Shown: one piece after another, positions 62,510-64,000 of the stretch
Position numbering within the stretch: position 1 is the first letter of the stretch
How the letters are laid out: every line of letters starts with the position of its first letter
Assembly: GCF_037081775.1 (NCBI RefSeq)
Contig: NZ_JBAMHQ010000002.1
Location: 248,001-312,000, forward strand
Length of the DNA: 64,000 nucleotides
Source of the DNA: Haladaptatus sp. ZSTT2
Lineage (GTDB): Archaea; Halobacteriota; Halobacteria; Halobacteriales; Halococcaceae
Reading direction: 5' to 3'
Made by a program: the position numbers and the translations under genes
Notes under the pieces: generated by a model
The model's database searches: none
What the model saw: the letters and a program-made list of their open reading frames with translations, nothing else
What the model was told of the DNA's origin: nothing

Positions 62510-64000
62510 TTGTCTTCTGCCTCCTGAACCGCGTCAAGGACGCGCTCTGGGGTGTACGGAATCGCCTTTACGTCCGCACCGGTCGCGTTGAGGATTGCGT
62601 TTCCGATGGCTGGCGAAACCGCGAACGACCCGGTTTCACCGACCCCTTTCGCGCCGTACGGCCCGTCGGGGTGGTCCACCTCGACGATGTGGTTGCCAAC
62701 CTTCTCGGGCATGTCCCGGAACGACGGCACCTTGTAGTCGAGAAGTTGCTGATTCGTCTGCTGGCCGTAATCGAACACCATCTCCTCGTGAAGCGACTGC
62801 CCGAGGGCATGGGCCGCCCCGCCGAGAATCTGCCCGCGGACGCGGTCAGGGTCAATCGCCTGCCCCACGTCTGCGGCATTCTGGAGTTCTCTCACGTACA
62901 CTTTCCCGGTTTCTGTGTCCACGTCGACAACCGCGCCGGTCGCGCCGAAGAACCAGAACACGGTCACCTTGTCGGCTTGGCCGGTTTCTGGGTCGTGGTG
63001 GCCGCCTTCGGTCGTGAAGTAACCTCGGCCGAGGAGCGTGCCACCCGCTTTCCCGAACTCGGCTTTCACCGCGTCACCGAGCGACATTTCGTTGCCGGAG
63101 TCTGCGTGGCTGACGACGCCGTCTTCGACCGTAATCTCGTTTGCGGCGACGCCCCACGTCCGCGCGGCAATCCCGCGCATCTGGTCTTTCGCGTCATCGA
63201 CCGCGCGCATGACGGCGTTGCCCATGTGGAACGTCGTCCGGCTACCTGCTGTGATGGTGTCGAACGGCGACGTTGCCGTGTCTGGTTGGGCTACATCGAC
63301 GTAATCGATGTCGATACCGAAGCCCTCACAGACGAGCTGGGCGAGCGTGGTTTTCACGCCCTGCCCGATTTCGACGCTGCTCGAATGTACCGTCACCGAG
63401 CCGTCCCCGCTCACGATGACGAGCGCCCCCGACGAGGAGGGCGTGATGCAGGCTTTGTAGCCACACGCAATTGCCCGTCCGCGTTTCAGCGCCGGGTCGT
63501 CTGGCTGTTCGAGCGGTTTGTCCCACTCCATTGCCTCTTCGACGGCTTCGATACACTCGACGAGGCCCACAGATTTGACCGGGACGCTCGTTGGGTGGGT
63601 CGAGCCTTCCTTGTAGCCGAGGCGCTTGCGGTACTCGGTTGGGTCGAGGCCGAGTTCGACCGCGATGGTTTCCATCTGCGCTTCGTAAGCCGTCACGAGC
63701 TGTGGCACCCCGAACCCGCGGAACGCGCCGGCGGGCGGTTTGTTGGTGTACACACAGTGTGAGTCGATGCTCACGTTCTCGATTTCGTAGGGGCCGGCGG
63801 CAGTGTAGCCCGACTTCTTCGTGATGCGTGGCCCGATTTCTGCGTACGCACCCGTGTCGTAGTACACGTCACATTTGCGGCCGAGAATCGTCCCGTCGTC
63901 TGCGACGCCCGTCTTTAGGACAATTTTCGTCCCGTGGCGGGTGATGGTCGAGAACGATTCTTCGATGTCCATCTTGAGCTTCACCGTCTCGTCTGTGAGG
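62506..64000 (-). CDS. Molybdopterin-binding subunit of a xanthine-dehydrogenase-family hydroxylase (5' end beyond window)
   Basis: About 498 residues are visible, and the frame is open to the right edge, so the N-terminal part (usually a further 250-300 residues) lies outside. NKPPAGAFRGFGVPQLVTAY is the substrate/Mo-site loop of the xanthine-dehydrogenase type, not the CoxL carbon-monoxide type (AYRCSFR). The catalytic Glu is in AKGVGETGSFAV. SSVEIGQGVKTTLAQL binds the cofactor. The substrate is probably an N-heterocycle or aldehyde. The FAD subunit gene is not in the window. Confidence 0.95.
   Translation of the reverse strand, partial: LTDETVKLKMDIEESFSTITRHGTKIVLKTGVADDGTILGRKCDVYYDTGAYAEIGPRITKKSGYTAAGPYEIENVSIDSHCVYTNKPPAGAFRGFGVPQLVTAYEAQMETIAVELGLDPTEYRKRLGYKEGSTHPTSVPVKSVGLVECIEAVEEAMEWDKPLEQPDDPALKRGRAIACGYKACITPSSSGALVIVSGDGSVTVHSSSVEIGQGVKTTLAQLVCEGFGIDIDYVDVAQPDTATSPFDTITAGSRTTFHMGNAVMRAVDDAKDQMRGIAARTWGVAANEITVEDGVVSHADSGNEMSLGDAVKAEFGKAGGTLLGRGYFTTEGGHHDPETGQADKVTVFWFFGATGAVVDVDTETGKVYVRELQNAADVGQAIDPDRVRGQILGGAAHALGQSLHEEMVFDYGQQTNQQLLDYKVPSFRDMPEKVGNHIVEVDHPDGPYGAKGVGETGSFAVSPAIGNAILNATGADVKAIPYTPERVLDAVQEAEDK

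Noticed and set aside
62449-63762. Rightward open frame of 437 codons
   Set aside because: It is antisense to the molybdopterin subunit, whose motifs are certain; GC-rich haloarchaeal DNA commonly leaves such frames open.
1-64000. CRISPR arrays, rRNA and tRNA genes
   Set aside because: No regularly spaced repeats, and no tRNA cloverleaf or rRNA signature, were noticed on reading either strand; a covariance search was not possible.

Overview
The window looks like chromosome from a haloarchaeon (class Halobacteria). The evidence is acidic Asp/Glu-rich proteins, Tat-type (twin-arginine) lipoprotein signal peptides on every solute-binding protein, a group II chaperonin, an archaeal CTP-dependent riboflavin kinase domain, haloarchaeal families (DUF5518, FilR1-type regulators, a DUF7522-like protein), solo TnpB elements, and promoters with TATA boxes about 25-30 bases before the start codon (leaderless mRNAs). 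No rRNA, tRNA or CRISPR array was seen.

Layout. 1-15.7 kb is a patchwork: a TnpB element, a DoxX protein, small membrane proteins, two flavin monooxygenases, a FilR1-type regulator, an MBL-fold hydrolase, a Tat-exported LVIVD-repeat protein, and at least five gene relics (a zinc-ribbon protein, an oxidoreductase, a GmrSD-like HNH nuclease, a beta-helix protein, an HTH regulator). 16.0-19.0 kb is the proline operon proC-proB-proA. 19.0-21.4 kb holds an IS630 fragment and an orphan ABC-2 permease. 21.5-23.1 kb encodes a divergent chaperonin that has lost two of its three catalytic aspartates.

23.2-32.9 kb looks like one catabolic locus: a CUT1 ABC importer (binding protein, two permeases, ATPase), a hydroxyacyl-CoA-dehydrogenase-like enzyme, a PaaY/CaiE-like hexapeptide protein, an SDR dehydrogenase, a beta-keto acid cleavage enzyme (BKACE, DUF849) and an IclR regulator. 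A plausible scheme is import of a 3-hydroxy acid, oxidation to the 3-keto acid, and cleavage with acetyl-CoA. The substrate is unknown. 33.7-42.1 kb is a second locus: IclR, a creatininase-family amidohydrolase, and a Dpp/Opp importer operon with a coupled small membrane protein. A repeated TTGACAAT half-site lies in its three promoter regions. 42.2-52.5 kb has a MATE exporter, a third IclR, thiolase, acyl-CoA dehydrogenase, acyl-CoA ligase and a TAXI-TRAP transporter, consistent with uptake and CoA-dependent breakdown of an organic acid.

53.1-64.0 kb is a molybdenum/tungsten hydroxylase locus: a riboflavin kinase-HAD fusion, XdhC, a tungstate/molybdate binding protein and permease (ATPase missing, with a TnpB element inserted at the permease end), a MocA-like cytidylyltransferase, MoeA, a fourth IclR, an MBL-fold protein, and the 2Fe-2S and molybdopterin subunits of a xanthine-dehydrogenase-type enzyme that runs off the window.

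The strongest leads for something undescribed are the hydrolysis-site-deficient chaperonin, the BKACE/CUT1 catabolic locus, the riboflavin kinase-HAD fusion beside the molybdoenzyme genes, the creatininase/Dpp regulon with its repeated operator, and a TnpB whose RuvC-II glutamate is replaced. All functional statements come from reading the sequence; no database search was run.
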